A stretch of 40,211 nucleotides of DNA from an uncultured Thiothrix sp. (lineage in GTDB: Bacteria; Pseudomonadota; Gammaproteobacteria; Thiotrichales; Thiotrichaceae), in assembly GCF_937873765.1 (NCBI RefSeq), contig NZ_CALMZC010000032.1:1-40211 (forward strand). Direction: 5' to 3'. A program made the translations under genes and the position numbers. How positions within the stretch are numbered: the first letter of the stretch is position 1; every line of letters starts with the position of its first letter. This document shows positions 1 through 8,620 of the stretch, in pieces. The notes under the pieces were generated by a model, which made no database searches, was not told the DNA's origin, and was given only the letters and a program-made list of their open reading frames with translations.

Positions 1-42
1 TATCCCCGATTATCAAGAAATTCCGGGGATTTGTGTAGATAC

Positions 43-1704
43 TTATGCCTTATCAGGGGAGGAGTTGAAAGATGCCAACATTTCCTGTCCCTCCCCTGAC
101 AAGGGGAGGTTAGGTGGGGTTTCTCGGCGGACAAACAAATCCCCACGCAATGGCGCGTAGTTATCCCAGTAGTGTTGCAGGTTATCCACTTCCACCAGTG
201 GAATGCCGCCATGCAAATGGGCGCGGACATCCTGCGGCTCGGGTGGCGGTGCATTATCTACATAGCGGCGGATATTGCAGTTATACTCCTCGGCGACAAT
301 CTCGGCTATCGGCACATGGCGCGAGTAAGCCGGAATATCGGCAGGGGAGCGGTAGGCATAGATGATCTTGTCGATGTCTTCCGGGCGCAGGTGGTTTTGC
401 GCCTTGCCCTCGCGGTATTCACGGTCAGCATTGATGAACAGCACGCTGTCGCGTTCCTGTCTGCCCGCTTTGTTCATCACCATAATGCAGGCGGGAATGC
501 CCGTGCCGTAGAACAGGTTACTGGGCAAGCCAATCACCGCTTCCAGATAGTGGTTATCAATGAAATGCTTGCGGGCGTCGCGCTCTTCACCACCCCGAAA
601 CAACACCCCGTGCGGCATCACCGTTGCCAAACGCCCCTCGTGTTTCAGCACTGCCAGCATGTGTTGCACAAACATCAGGTCGGCTTTTTTGCCTTTTTCC
701 GGCATATCCACCGCAAAGCGCCCCGGAAACTTCATGTCCTTCTTGATGTAGTTCTGGCTGAAGGGCGGATTGGCCACCACCCGATCAAAGCGTTTCAGCT
801 CATTGTTTTCATCCAGATGCTGCGGTTCGCGCAAGGTATCTTCCTGGCGGATGTCGGCATGGGAAATGCCGTGCAGCAGCATGTTCATCTTGCAGATCGA
901 CCAGGTAGTGCCGATTTTTTCCTGCCCGTTCAAGGATAATTCATTGGCATCGCCACCATGTTCGCGCAGGTAATCGCGCATCTGGATCAACATGCCACCC
1001 GAACCCACCGTCGGGTCATAAACACTCATGCCTTCGCGTGGATCACAGATTTCGACGCACAGGCGCACTACCTCCGCAGGTGTATAGAACTCACCGGCTT
1101 TCTTGCCTGCGGTATCGGCAAAGAACTTGATCAACCATTCATACGCTGCGCCCAGCAGGTCGGGGAATTCAAAGTCCTCATCCTTGAGCGGGATTTTTTC
1201 AAAGTTCTGAATGAAATTAGCGAGCGTGTCATCGTCCAGCGTGCGCTGCCCGATCTTGCGGTTGAAGTTGATATTGCCCAGCACGTCCTGAAGGGCATCA
1301 GGGTTGGCTTCTTCAATGGCTGCCAGCGCCTTGTTCAGGGTGGTGCCGACGTTGACCTTGACGTGTTTCAGGGCAGGGTGGTTGATGGTCAGGAGGGTTT
1401 CACCCTTGTTGGTGATGGTTTCCGTCCAGCCCTCATGCCAACGGGCGGATTCCGGCACGTAGAAATATTTGCCGGAATAGTTATCCGAATCTGCCAAAAA
1501 TGCTTCAATGTCTTCGGCAGACATTCCTTGTGCTACCAGTTCTGCCCGTAACTCATCGCGGCGTTGCTCAAACAGATCATTAGCCCGCTTGAGAAATAGC
1601 ATACCAAAGATGTATTCCTTGTATTCGCTGGCTTCCAGACTGCCGCGTAGGTCATCACAGGCGGCGAAAAGCAAACTTTCTAGGCGAGAGAGGGTTAGTT
1701 TCAT
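43..1704 (-). CDS. hsdM: Type I restriction-modification DNA methyltransferase subunit M (HsdM)
   Basis: This 553-residue protein is an N6-adenine DNA methylase of the HsdM class, which works with HsdS (specificity) and HsdR (cleavage). Visible motifs are an N-terminal helical HsdM domain (about residues 8-150), the SAM-binding motif DPTVGSGG (230-237) and the catalytic NPPF (312-315). The ATG is preceded by AGGAG with five bases of spacing, so the start is well supported. hsdS and hsdR are not in the window; they would lie beyond the left edge, downstream of this minus-strand gene. The last 25 or so residues, beginning [12 protein letters not shown], are low-complexity and come from translation of a palindromic repeat, so the native C-terminus is probably truncated or replaced. 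Function of the methylase core is clear; whether the enzyme is active is not. Confidence 0.9.
   Translation of the reverse strand: MKLTLSRLESLLFAACDDLRGSLEASEYKEYIFGMLFLKRANDLFEQRRDELRAELVAQGMSAEDIEAFLADSDNYSGKYFYVPESARWHEGWTETITNKGETLLTINHPALKHVKVNVGTTLNKALAAIEEANPDALQDVLGNINFNRKIGQRTLDDDTLANFIQNFEKIPLKDEDFEFPDLLGAAYEWLIKFFADTAGKKAGEFYTPAEVVRLCVEICDPREGMSVYDPTVGSGGMLIQMRDYLREHGGDANELSLNGQEKIGTTWSICKMNMLLHGISHADIRQEDTLREPQHLDENNELKRFDRVVANPPFSQNYIKKDMKFPGRFAVDMPEKGKKADLMFVQHMLAVLKHEGRLATVMPHGVLFRGGEERDARKHFIDNHYLEAVIGLPSNLFYGTGIPACIMVMNKAGRQERDSVLFINADREYREGKAQNHLRPEDIDKIIYAYRSPADIPAYSRHVPIAEIVAEEYNCNIRRYVDNAPPPEPQDVRAHLHGGIPLVEVDNLQHYWDNYAPLRGDLFVRRETPPNLPLSGEGQEMLASFNSSPDKA
47..121. repeat. 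Palindromic REP-like repeat inside the 3' end of hsdM
   Basis: An 8-bp perfect inverted repeat, CCTCCCCT and AGGGGAGG with a 4-base loop, lies at 90-109 and is followed by TTAGGTGGGG. A second AGGGGAGG stands at 55-62. The pattern resembles dispersed intergenic palindromes of proteobacteria, but here it is translated as the tail of hsdM. Other copies in the genome cannot be checked from this window. Confidence 0.55.
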
Positions 1705-1907
1705 ACGAACTCCTGAGTAGACAGGGGGCTATCTTAACTGAAGCGTGCCGGTCAGGCATCTGTGGAGCAGGCATCGCAACTCGTCCTTTCAGGAAACGCT
1801 TAGGCTAACCATTAGAGATACTTAGCTTATTTTCGATTGACAGTTTTGCGCTGCTTCGGTGAGTATATCTTTAGGTATATCATGACCGCTGAAGAGGAGA
1901 GAAAACT

Positions 1908-3167
1908 ATGTACGCAACTATTTTGCGCCGATCATCGCTGGCCGCAGCTATTCTATTAAGCTTTTACACTTTACCTGCTTTGGCTACTAATGGCCTAGCT
2001 CCTATCGGTTTGGGGATGGAGCATCGCAGCCTTGGGGGGGCTGCTACCGGTTATGCTGCAAATACTTCCAGTATCGCCAGTAATCCTGCCGCCACCTCAT
2101 TTGTTGAGGATGGCTTTGATGTAGGCTTAGAGATTTTCCAGCCTAAACGTAGCGCAACCTTTAATGGTAAGGCATTTGGGATGCCCGCAGATGTGACTTA
2201 CGACGGCAATGGTAAGCAAAATTTCTTCATTCCTGAAGGTTCGTATAAACGTAGTTTTAAGCAGTTCGATTTCGGCTTAGCGGTTTACGGCAATGGGGGC
2301 ATGAATACCAGCTATGAGAAGAATCCTAACTTTGGGACGGGTAAAGCTGGGGTTGATTATCAGCAGTTATTTATAGCGCCTACCCTCAGTTATAAATTGA
2401 ATGAGCATCATTCCATTGGGGTTTCGGCGAATTTGGTTTATCACAAATTCAAGGCTGAGGGCTTGCAAAATTTTGATAATGCTCGTTTCTCTGCCAATCC
2501 CGGGCATGTAACCAATAATGGCTACGATAGTTCTACTGGCATTGGTGCAAGTATTGGTTGGCAAGGTAAAGTCGCACCTAACCTTTCTTTAGGGGTTGCA
2601 TATCGTTCAAAAGTTAGTATGGGCAAATTCGATCAATATTCTGGGTTATTTGCGAATGGCGGCGAGTTTGATGTCCCTGCGGCTTTGAGTGTTGGTTTTG
2701 CTTGGCAGGCTGCTCCAAGTACTTTAATTGTGGGTGATGTACAAAAAATTAGTTATAGCGATCTTGCAGCAATTGGGAATAGTAGCCATAAGCCAGTGCA
2801 GTTTGGTGGTAAAGATGGCCCCGGGTTCGGTTGGAAAGATGTCACAGCGGTTAAACTTGGTGTAAAACAGCAGGTGACGCCGCAGATGGCAGTGATGCTG
2901 GGCTATAATAAGGGTACCAATCCAGTGCGTTCTTCTGAAACCACCGTGAACGTTTTGGCGCCCGGGGTAGCTGAGCAGCACCTCACTTTAGGCGCAGAAT
3001 GGCAACTTACACCCAAGTCGAGCTTAATCGCTTCCTTTGTACATACTTTCGAGAATGAAACCAAAGGTGATACCACTGTGCCACCGCCCGGCCCTATTGC
3101 TTTAGACGCTTATAACTTAAAGATGAAGCAAAATGCTATTGGTGTTTCCTATAGCCATCGATTCTAA
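1908..3167 (+). CDS. FadL/TodX-family outer-membrane transport protein
   Basis: This 419-residue protein is a predicted outer-membrane beta-barrel of the FadL/TodX (Toluene_X) family, which carries hydrophobic substrates such as long-chain fatty acids or aromatic compounds across the outer membrane. It has a clear signal peptide ending at ALA (about residue 26). The mature N-terminus begins TNGLAP and is followed by the family's NPA-containing plug segment (SNPAATSF, about 57-64). Alternating short hydrophobic strands run to a terminal aromatic residue (SYSHRF), as expected of a barrel C-terminus. GAGGAGA precedes the ATG. A hairpin terminator follows. Its AT-richer codon use differs from the hsdM gene beside it. 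Substrate cannot be told from sequence. Confidence 0.85.
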   Translation: MYATILRRSSLAAAILLSFYTLPALATNGLAPIGLGMEHRSLGGAATGYAANTSSIASNPAATSFVEDGFDVGLEIFQPKRSATFNGKAFGMPADVTYDGNGKQNFFIPEGSYKRSFKQFDFGLAVYGNGGMNTSYEKNPNFGTGKAGVDYQQLFIAPTLSYKLNEHHSIGVSANLVYHKFKAEGLQNFDNARFSANPGHVTNNGYDSSTGIGASIGWQGKVAPNLSLGVAYRSKVSMGKFDQYSGLFANGGEFDVPAALSVGFAWQAAPSTLIVGDVQKISYSDLAAIGNSSHKPVQFGGKDGPGFGWKDVTAVKLGVKQQVTPQMAVMLGYNKGTNPVRSSETTVNVLAPGVAEQHLTLGAEWQLTPKSSLIASFVHTFENETKGDTTVPPPGPIALDAYNLKMKQNAIGVSYSHRF

Positions 3168-3188
3168 ATTATTAACCGCTCCACTTTT

Positions 3189-3214
3189 ACACACGCTCAT
3201 CGGGCGTGTGTTTC
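3189..3214 (+). terminator. Hairpin terminator after the FadL-like gene
   Basis: A perfect 8-bp stem (ACACACGC and GCGTGTGT, 7-base loop) sits 21 bases after the stop codon and is followed by a short T run. The T run is brief, so efficiency is uncertain. Confidence 0.6.
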
Positions 3215-3273
3215 TAGCCAGTTATCCCTATCAGCCTTAGCAAATGACTCAGAGCTTGTTTATACCTTGAGGT

Positions 3274-4857
3274 ATGAAGCGAGCGATCTTTGGGCTATGT
3301 GTTGCCTATTTACTAGCAGAGCCTATTCAAGCTAGCTTACCAGCGTTTCCGGGTGCGGAAGGGGATGGGGCTGTTAGCTTAGGTGGGCGTGCCGGTAAAG
3401 TTTTGATCGTGGAGCGTTTAGATGATCCTTGCCCGACTAAAGCTTGTACTACGGAAGACCTTGCAGATCCGACTAAGCTAGTGCCGGGTACTTTACGCTG
3501 GGCACTCTTGCAGCCTTATCCACGCACAGTGGTATTTCGAGTTTCGGGTGTCATTGAACTATTACCTGATAAAACCACTTGGAATGACAAAACCAAGCAA
3601 ACGGATATTCAGCGTTTAGCCAATATCCGCATCAAAAGCCCTTATCTGACGGTGGCAGGACAAACGGCTCCCGCTGATGGCATTACTATTAAAAATAACG
3701 GCATTACGCTTTTAACCCATGATGTGGTGATGCGCTATGTACGCTTTCGTACTGGGCGGCAATTGCCCGTCTTTGCGGGGCAGCAAACTCCTGAAACCTT
3801 CATGATTGCCAATAACGCGCATGCGGTAGTGATTGATCATTGTTCTGTTAGTTGGACACCTGCTGAGGGTTTAAGTGTGTACACTGGCGAGCTATGGGAT
3901 GGCTCGAAAGGAACGGCGACTGATATTACAATTTCGTGGAATATCCTAGGTGAAGGTCTGGTACGTCATATTGATGGCAGAGGTCATCCGAGTTCTGCTT
4001 TTATGTCCGGTTATGATGGCGATCCTAAATACGCCGCTGATCGTCTGAGTTTGCATCACAATCTATTGGTTCATACCCAAAAACGGAATGGTGATCTGCT
4101 CACTCAGCGTGGTCAGTTCATTAATAATTTGATCTATAACTGGCAATGGTTGCCAACTGTCTTGTCTGGCGCGGTAGAAGCCGATGTAATTGGCAATACT
4201 TGGAAGGCAGGGCCGATTACCTTAGCCGATTATGATCAACAGCGGGGTGGTTTACATTTAGTCCCTGCAGCTCGCAACCAAAAGCAAAAAGACCCCGAAG
4301 GTTGGTGGGATGGTGTGCCCGGTGAACCTTCTTTATATTTAAAAGATAATCGTTATCTGCCAGCAGGTCAGGCGATTAAGGGATCGGTTAACCTGCTCTG
4401 TCATTATGCAGCGCGTACAGCAGCTTGTAGTAAACAACTACCTATGAGTTGGTGGCGCACTAAGGCTTTAAGCCCGAATGGTATCCCTATTACTGCACAG
4501 GCTGCTATGGATGCTGAAGGTTTAGTGCTAGAGCAAGCTGGAGCTAATCAGCGGATTAATAGCTTCGGTCAGTGGGTAAACAATCGTGATTTGATCGATC
4601 AGCGTTATGTGGATGAATATCGTTCGGGTACTTATCGAAATAAAAGCTTTCCTTTTGCAGAGTCTGAAGTCGGTGGTTTTCCAGCAACTATTGAGGGCGA
4701 GCCTTATCCTGATGCTGATAAAGATGGAATGTCAGATCGTTGGGAGCAACAGCAGGGCTTAAATCCTGCTGATGCGAGTGATGCCGCTAAGGAAGCCCCG
4801 AAGGCAAGTGGTTATACTTGGCTAGAAGTGTTTATTAATGGGATGAATGTCAATTAG
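3274..4857 (+). CDS. Secreted pectate-lyase-like right-handed beta-helix protein
   Basis: This 527-residue protein has a signal peptide (about residues 1-20, ending IQA) and a mature start SLPAFPGAEG typical of pectate-lyase-like polysaccharide lyases. Runs such as IRIKSPYLTVAGQTAP and VVMRYVRFRTGR, and the segment around IDHCSVSW, are beta-helix rungs of that family, which cleaves polygalacturonate-type polymers by beta-elimination. Near the C-terminus DADKDGMSDRWE is a calcium-binding loop of the thrombospondin-3/dockerin type. The ATG has GAGG only one base upstream, which is too close for a normal ribosome-binding site, but an in-frame TGA at 3268 rules out an earlier start and the signal peptide supports this one. 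Its 3' end overlaps that of convergent cysZ by 8 bp. The true substrate is uncertain. Confidence 0.75.
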   Translation: MKRAIFGLCVAYLLAEPIQASLPAFPGAEGDGAVSLGGRAGKVLIVERLDDPCPTKACTTEDLADPTKLVPGTLRWALLQPYPRTVVFRVSGVIELLPDKTTWNDKTKQTDIQRLANIRIKSPYLTVAGQTAPADGITIKNNGITLLTHDVVMRYVRFRTGRQLPVFAGQQTPETFMIANNAHAVVIDHCSVSWTPAEGLSVYTGELWDGSKGTATDITISWNILGEGLVRHIDGRGHPSSAFMSGYDGDPKYAADRLSLHHNLLVHTQKRNGDLLTQRGQFINNLIYNWQWLPTVLSGAVEADVIGNTWKAGPITLADYDQQRGGLHLVPAARNQKQKDPEGWWDGVPGEPSLYLKDNRYLPAGQAIKGSVNLLCHYAARTAACSKQLPMSWWRTKALSPNGIPITAQAAMDAEGLVLEQAGANQRINSFGQWVNNRDLIDQRYVDEYRSGTYRNKSFPFAESEVGGFPATIEGEPYPDADKDGMSDRWEQQQGLNPADASDAAKEAPKASGYTWLEVFINGMNVN

Positions 4858-5596
4858 TGCTTAAACGTTCCCGCTGATTTTTAGACAGTTCCTCCACCCA
4901 TAAAGCCGTAGCACCCGCTACACCGACGGGCATTGCGAAAAAGTTCAGGACAGGGATAGCGGTCATTAAGGATAAAACCCAACCAAAGCCTAATGCTTGG
5001 GTGGGGTGTTGTTTCAGGGTTCGCAGCTCATCTTTAAAGAATAGATTATGATTACCCATTGGATAATCCGCATATTCAATCGCTAGCATCCAAGCGCCAA
5101 AAATTGTCCAAGCTAGCGGCGAAATCACATTCACCCCCGGAATGAGGGTAATCAGAATCAGTAAAATTCCCCATTTTGCCATATACCAGAGTTTGCTAGC
5201 TTCACTGCGAAAGGTGCGAGTGATTAAGCTGGGAATGGACTTGAAACCTTGGAATTCAGCCACTGGCAAACCATTCAAGCGCTTTTCGATTTGCTCAGCG
5301 AGGACTGAGTTAAAGGGGGCGGAAATAATATTGGCGATCATGGTGAAGGTATAAAACACGGCAAAGAAAATCACTACGATAAACACCGGCCATAGTAACC
5401 ACTCTAACCAAGTCAGCCAAGTGGGAAGCAAATGCTCCATCCAACGTTCCACTTGGCTAGAGACTAACCAAATACCGCCAGTAAAAATTAAAATATTGAT
5501 CAATAAAGGTATGGCTACAAAAGGCCGAATCCCGGGTTGGGTAATCAGCGAAAAACCCTTGAGTACATAACGCATGCCTTGAAATAAGCCAGTCAT
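4850..5596 (-). CDS. cysZ: Sulfate transporter CysZ
   Basis: This 248-residue inner-membrane protein belongs to the CysZ/EI24 family, which brings sulfate into the cytoplasm for assimilation. Four main hydrophobic segments are visible, roughly at residues 22-45, 66-95, 140-170 and 200-230. Between them lies the family signature in which a membrane segment runs into APFNSVLAEQIEKRL. Length is close to that of E. coli CysZ (253). It is transcribed divergently from tsaD with a gap of 79 bases. It stands apart from other cys genes, so its regulation cannot be inferred. Confidence 0.88.
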   Translation of the reverse strand: MTGLFQGMRYVLKGFSLITQPGIRPFVAIPLLINILIFTGGIWLVSSQVERWMEHLLPTWLTWLEWLLWPVFIVVIFFAVFYTFTMIANIISAPFNSVLAEQIEKRLNGLPVAEFQGFKSIPSLITRTFRSEASKLWYMAKWGILLILITLIPGVNVISPLAWTIFGAWMLAIEYADYPMGNHNLFFKDELRTLKQHPTQALGFGWVLSLMTAIPVLNFFAMPVGVAGATALWVEELSKNQRERLSTN

Positions 5597-5608
5597 AATT
5601 GTCCTTGT

Positions 5609-5639
5609 TTTACGACAAACGAGTGAGTGCAGGTATAAT
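5609..5639 (+). promoter_or_regulatory. Probable tsaD promoter
   Basis: A consensus -10 box TATAAT lies at 5634-5639, 36 bases before the tsaD start. A possible -35 (TTTACG, 5609-5614) is four of six to consensus with a long 19-base spacer, so the -35 is weak or activator-assisted. Confidence 0.5.
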
Positions 5640-5675
5640 AGGCGGTTTTAGCTTTGTCAATGTTAGGCGGAAACT

Positions 5676-6686
5676 ATGCGTGTCTTAGGGATTGAAACCT
5701 CCTGTGATGAAACCGGCGTGGCCATTTATGACACCGAACGAGGTTTACTCGCGCATCGCTTATTTAGCCAAGTGAAAATGCATGCTGAATACGGGGGCGT
5801 AGTGCCTGAATTAGCCTCACGCGATCATATTCAACGGGTATTGCCACTGATTGATGAAGTATTAACGGCGGCTGAGTTAAAGCTTAAGGATTTAGAGGGC
5901 ATTGCTTATACTTCTGGCCCCGGTTTGATTGGTGCTTTGATGGTGGGGGCTTCGATTGCACGTTCCTTAGCGTGGGGCTTAAAAATTCCTGCTGTTGGCG
6001 TACATCACATGGAAGGGCATTTACTCGCACCTATGCTCGAACCTGAGCCACCTCAACTACCTTTTGTAGCTCTACTGGTATCCGGTGGGCATACCATGCT
6101 GGTGGATGTGCCACGGATTGGTGAATATCAAATCTTAGGTGAGAGTGTCGATGATGCAGCCGGTGAAGCTTTTGATAAAACCGCCAAATTATTAGGTTTA
6201 GCTTATCCGGGTGGCCCCTTGCTGGCGAAGCTAGCAGAACAGGGCAGAGCAGGGGTGTATAAATTCCCCCGTCCAATGACCGACCGCCCCGGCTGCGATT
6301 TTAGCTTTAGTGGCCTGAAAACTTTTAGCCTTACCACTTGGCAAAACTCTACACAAACTGAGCAGGATAAAGCCGATATTGCACAGGCCTTTGAAGAAGC
6401 CGTGGTCGAAACTTTGTTTATAAAATGTAAGCGGGCTTTAGAGCAAACTGGGCGCAAAACTTTGGTCATTGCGGGTGGAGTGGGTGCGAATAAGCGTTTA
6501 CGCCAACGTTTAAAAGACCTGAAAGCGCAAGTGTATTTTCCACGCTTAGAGTTTTGCACGGATAATGGAGCGATGATTGCTTATGCAGGTGCTTTACGTT
6601 TACAAGCAGGTGCTGTTGCTGAGCCGCCGGTCATTCAGCCCCGCCCACGTTGGCCTTTGACCGAGTTAGCAGCACTCGCTAGTTAA
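5676..6686 (+). CDS. tsaD: tRNA N6-adenosine threonylcarbamoyltransferase TsaD
   Basis: TsaD transfers the threonylcarbamoyl group from threonylcarbamoyl-AMP to A37 of ANN-decoding tRNAs, working with TsaB and TsaE in bacteria. The protein starts [16 protein letters not shown], the diagnostic N-terminus, and has the metal-binding HHMEGH segment (His111 and His115), the ASKH-fold nucleotide-binding GGH and [10 protein letters not shown] segments, and a full length of 336 residues, as usual for the family. AGGCGG precedes the ATG. It is an essential, single-gene unit, with fpr 67 bases downstream. Confidence 0.97.
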   Translation: MRVLGIETSCDETGVAIYDTERGLLAHRLFSQVKMHAEYGGVVPELASRDHIQRVLPLIDEVLTAAELKLKDLEGIAYTSGPGLIGALMVGASIARSLAWGLKIPAVGVHHMEGHLLAPMLEPEPPQLPFVALLVSGGHTMLVDVPRIGEYQILGESVDDAAGEAFDKTAKLLGLAYPGGPLLAKLAEQGRAGVYKFPRPMTDRPGCDFSFSGLKTFSLTTWQNSTQTEQDKADIAQAFEEAVVETLFIKCKRALEQTGRKTLVIAGGVGANKRLRQRLKDLKAQVYFPRLEFCTDNGAMIAYAGALRLQAGAVAEPPVIQPRPRWPLTELAALAS

Positions 6687-6753
6687 TATAGACCAGAGTA
6701 CACTGGCGCCGCCGTTTTTAAAGTTTTAGATTTGAAGGATTGTAAGATTTAAC

Positions 6754-7530
6754 ATGAGCGCTTTTTTGACTGAAAATGTGACGGCTGTGCGTCACTGGAA
6801 TGAGTCATTATTTTCTTTCCGCACCACCCGTGATCAAGCCTTTCGCTTTGTCAATGGACAGTTTGTCATGATTGGTTTGCAAGTCGAAGGCAAGCCTTTA
6901 ATGCGTGCGTATAGCATTGCTAGCGCTAATCACGAAGACTATTTAGAGTTCTTCAGCATTAAAGTTCAAGACGGTCAACTCACTTCACGCTTGCAACATC
7001 TGCAAGTCGGTGATTCGGTCATGATCAGCAAAAAGCCCACCGGTACTTTAGTCCTGCGCGATCTAAGGCCGGGTAAGCGCTTATTTTTATTTGCCACGGG
7101 CACGGGGTTAGCGCCCTTTATGAGCTTGGTGCATGACCCAGAAATGTATGAGGCTTTCGATAAAGTTATTCTCATGCATGGTGTGCGGTGGCAGAGTGAA
7201 CTAGCCTATAAAAATTATTTGGAAAACGAACTGCCGAATAATGAATTCTTAGAAGAATTAGTGCGTGAGAAGTTAGTTTACTATCCAGCCGTTACCCGCG
7301 AACCTTTTGTGCATCACGGACGGTTAACTAAATTAATCCGTAGTGGCGAGCTGTTTCAGCATATCGGCCAAGAACCACTCAATCCTGAATTTGATCGAGC
7401 CATGATTTGTGGTAGCCCTGCCATGCTAAACGATACCTCAACGTTGTTGAATGAATATGGTTTCCAGATTTCTCCGCGCCAAGGTGAAGCGGGAGATTAT
7501 GTGATTGAGCGGGCGTTTGTGGAGAAATAA
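6754..7530 (+). CDS. fpr: Ferredoxin--NADP reductase
   Basis: This 258-residue FAD enzyme moves electrons between NADPH and ferredoxin or flavodoxin, with roles in oxidative-stress defence and iron-sulfur metabolism. RAYSIAS (51-57) is the FAD-binding motif. FATGTGLAPFMS is the NADP-binding glycine motif, and CGSPAML near the C-terminus completes the NADP site. The end of the chain (IERAFVEK) is typical of bacterial subclass II enzymes such as E. coli Fpr and Azotobacter FPR. It lies downstream of tsaD on the same strand, with no obvious terminator between them. Confidence 0.95.
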   Translation: MSAFLTENVTAVRHWNESLFSFRTTRDQAFRFVNGQFVMIGLQVEGKPLMRAYSIASANHEDYLEFFSIKVQDGQLTSRLQHLQVGDSVMISKKPTGTLVLRDLRPGKRLFLFATGTGLAPFMSLVHDPEMYEAFDKVILMHGVRWQSELAYKNYLENELPNNEFLEELVREKLVYYPAVTREPFVHHGRLTKLIRSGELFQHIGQEPLNPEFDRAMICGSPAMLNDTSTLLNEYGFQISPRQGEAGDYVIERAFVEK

Positions 7531-7548
7531 AGTTTAAGCCACCAGCTA

Positions 7549-7573
7549 AGCAGTACTTGATTAGAGTGCTGCT
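7549..7573. terminator. Hairpin between convergent fpr and the Uma2 gene
   Basis: A 9-bp stem with one G-U pair (AGCAGTACT and AGTGCTGCT, 7-base loop) lies between two convergent genes. There is no strong T tract on the fpr side, so this is a likely but weak terminator. Confidence 0.4.
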
Positions 7574-7590
7574 GCCTATAAAAATATTAT

Positions 7591-8163
7591 TTAGTTTATT
7601 AAAACCTTTTCATAGACATCTTGGACTGTCAACACACAGTTAATGCTATGAATAACAAGCTCTTGTTGCCATTCACTGGCCTCTGATAACAGCCATTGCC
7701 CTTCTGCTGTGCGCAGATAGTGTTCAATACTTAAACGATCTTGTGCGACCAAAATATATTCTTGTAGAGAAGCCAAACGTCGGTAATGTGCAAATTTAGC
7801 GCCGCGATCATAGCCTTCTGTAGAAGGTGATAAAACTTCGATAATCACACTAGGGTTTAGCAAGGTATCGCTATGCTCATCTTCAAACTGTAATTCACCA
7901 CATACCACTGTCAAGTCTGGATAAAAGTAAGCTTCATTCGGGCGTGTCCGCACCCGCATATCTGCTACAAAAGCAGAACAGGGTTTAGCGCGTAATTGGG
8001 CATGTAATAAACCCGCCAGATTAAACACCAGTTGATTATGCTCACGACTTGCTCCTGCCATCGCGTAGATTTGGCCTTGAATATATTCGTGTTTTTCAGG
8101 TGCTTGGCGCTCACCATGGAGGTAGTCAGCCGTGCTGAGTTGAATTGCTAGAGCAACAGACAT
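7591..8163 (-). CDS. Uma2-family (DUF820) PD-(D/E)XK-like protein
   Basis: This 190-residue protein belongs to the Uma2/DUF820 family of restriction-endonuclease-fold proteins, abundant in cyanobacteria and filamentous bacteria and of unknown function. The fold's acidic residues are visible: Glu26 in KHEYIQG, Asp83 in YPDLTVV and Glu109 in VIIEVLSPST. The N-terminal part has the usual STADYL and MAGASREHN segments. It is a single gene, convergent with fpr and divergent from the trypco2 operon, separated from the latter by 108 bases. It may simply be a common accessory gene rather than part of the neighbouring system. Confidence 0.85.
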   Translation of the reverse strand: MSVALAIQLSTADYLHGERQAPEKHEYIQGQIYAMAGASREHNQLVFNLAGLLHAQLRAKPCSAFVADMRVRTRPNEAYFYPDLTVVCGELQFEDEHSDTLLNPSVIIEVLSPSTEGYDRGAKFAHYRRLASLQEYILVAQDRLSIEHYLRTAEGQWLLSEASEWQQELVIHSINCVLTVQDVYEKVLIN

Positions 8164-8271
8164 AACTGTATCCTTAAAAATTGGCTTAGTAGCATTTCGA
8201 GAGTTCAGGGGATTGTGCTTAAATCAAAGTACCGCTGAATATTTTTAATCTCAAGTATTTTAGGAGTCTAC

Positions 8272-8607
8272 ATGAGTACCGGTTCACGTCAATTGGTGGA
8301 GATTATCACCGCCTTGCGTTCAGATATTGAGGCTGCGATTAAAGAGGGTGAGGGGAAAATCGTGCGTTTTGATTTGGAGGAAGTTGAAGTAGAACTACAT
8401 ACACAGATTACCAAGTCGGGTAATGGGGTGGCGGGTGTTGAAGTCGAGTTTAAGGTCTTGGGGTTTGACTTAGGCAAAGCTAGTGCGGAAGCGGCAGGCG
8501 AGTATGCCAAGGAGCAAGCCCATACCATTCGCTTGAAATTGAAGCCTAAGCGTATTAACCCCAGCACCCAGCAAGTAGAGGACGTGCAAATCGCTGATTT
8601 TGACTAG
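8272..8607 (+). CDS. Trypco2 domain protein (trypsin-co-occurring domain 2)
   Basis: This 111-residue protein fits the trypco2 family, a small alpha+beta domain named for its genomic neighbourhood with trypsin-like proteases in predicted conflict systems. It has an N-terminal helix (LVEIITALRSDIEAAI), then two beta strands with alternating charged residues (FDLEEVEVELHTQIT) and a second conserved part (VEVEFKVLGFDLGKA). The ATG is preceded by TAGGAG with five bases of spacing, a strong ribosome-binding site consistent with the first gene of an operon. The protease gene starts 13 bases after its stop. The family is thought to regulate or recruit the partner protease; the biochemical role is unknown. 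Confidence 0.8.
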   Translation: MSTGSRQLVEIITALRSDIEAAIKEGEGKIVRFDLEEVEVELHTQITKSGNGVAGVEVEFKVLGFDLGKASAEAAGEYAKEQAHTIRLKLKPKRINPSTQQVEDVQIADFD

Positions 8608-8620
8608 CAGGTCAGCCATC

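Noticed and set aside
172..1551. Long open frames on the plus strand opposite hsdM (up to 255 codons)
   Set aside because: They are antisense shadows of a clear methylase gene, with no ribosome-binding sites and no recognisable protein features.
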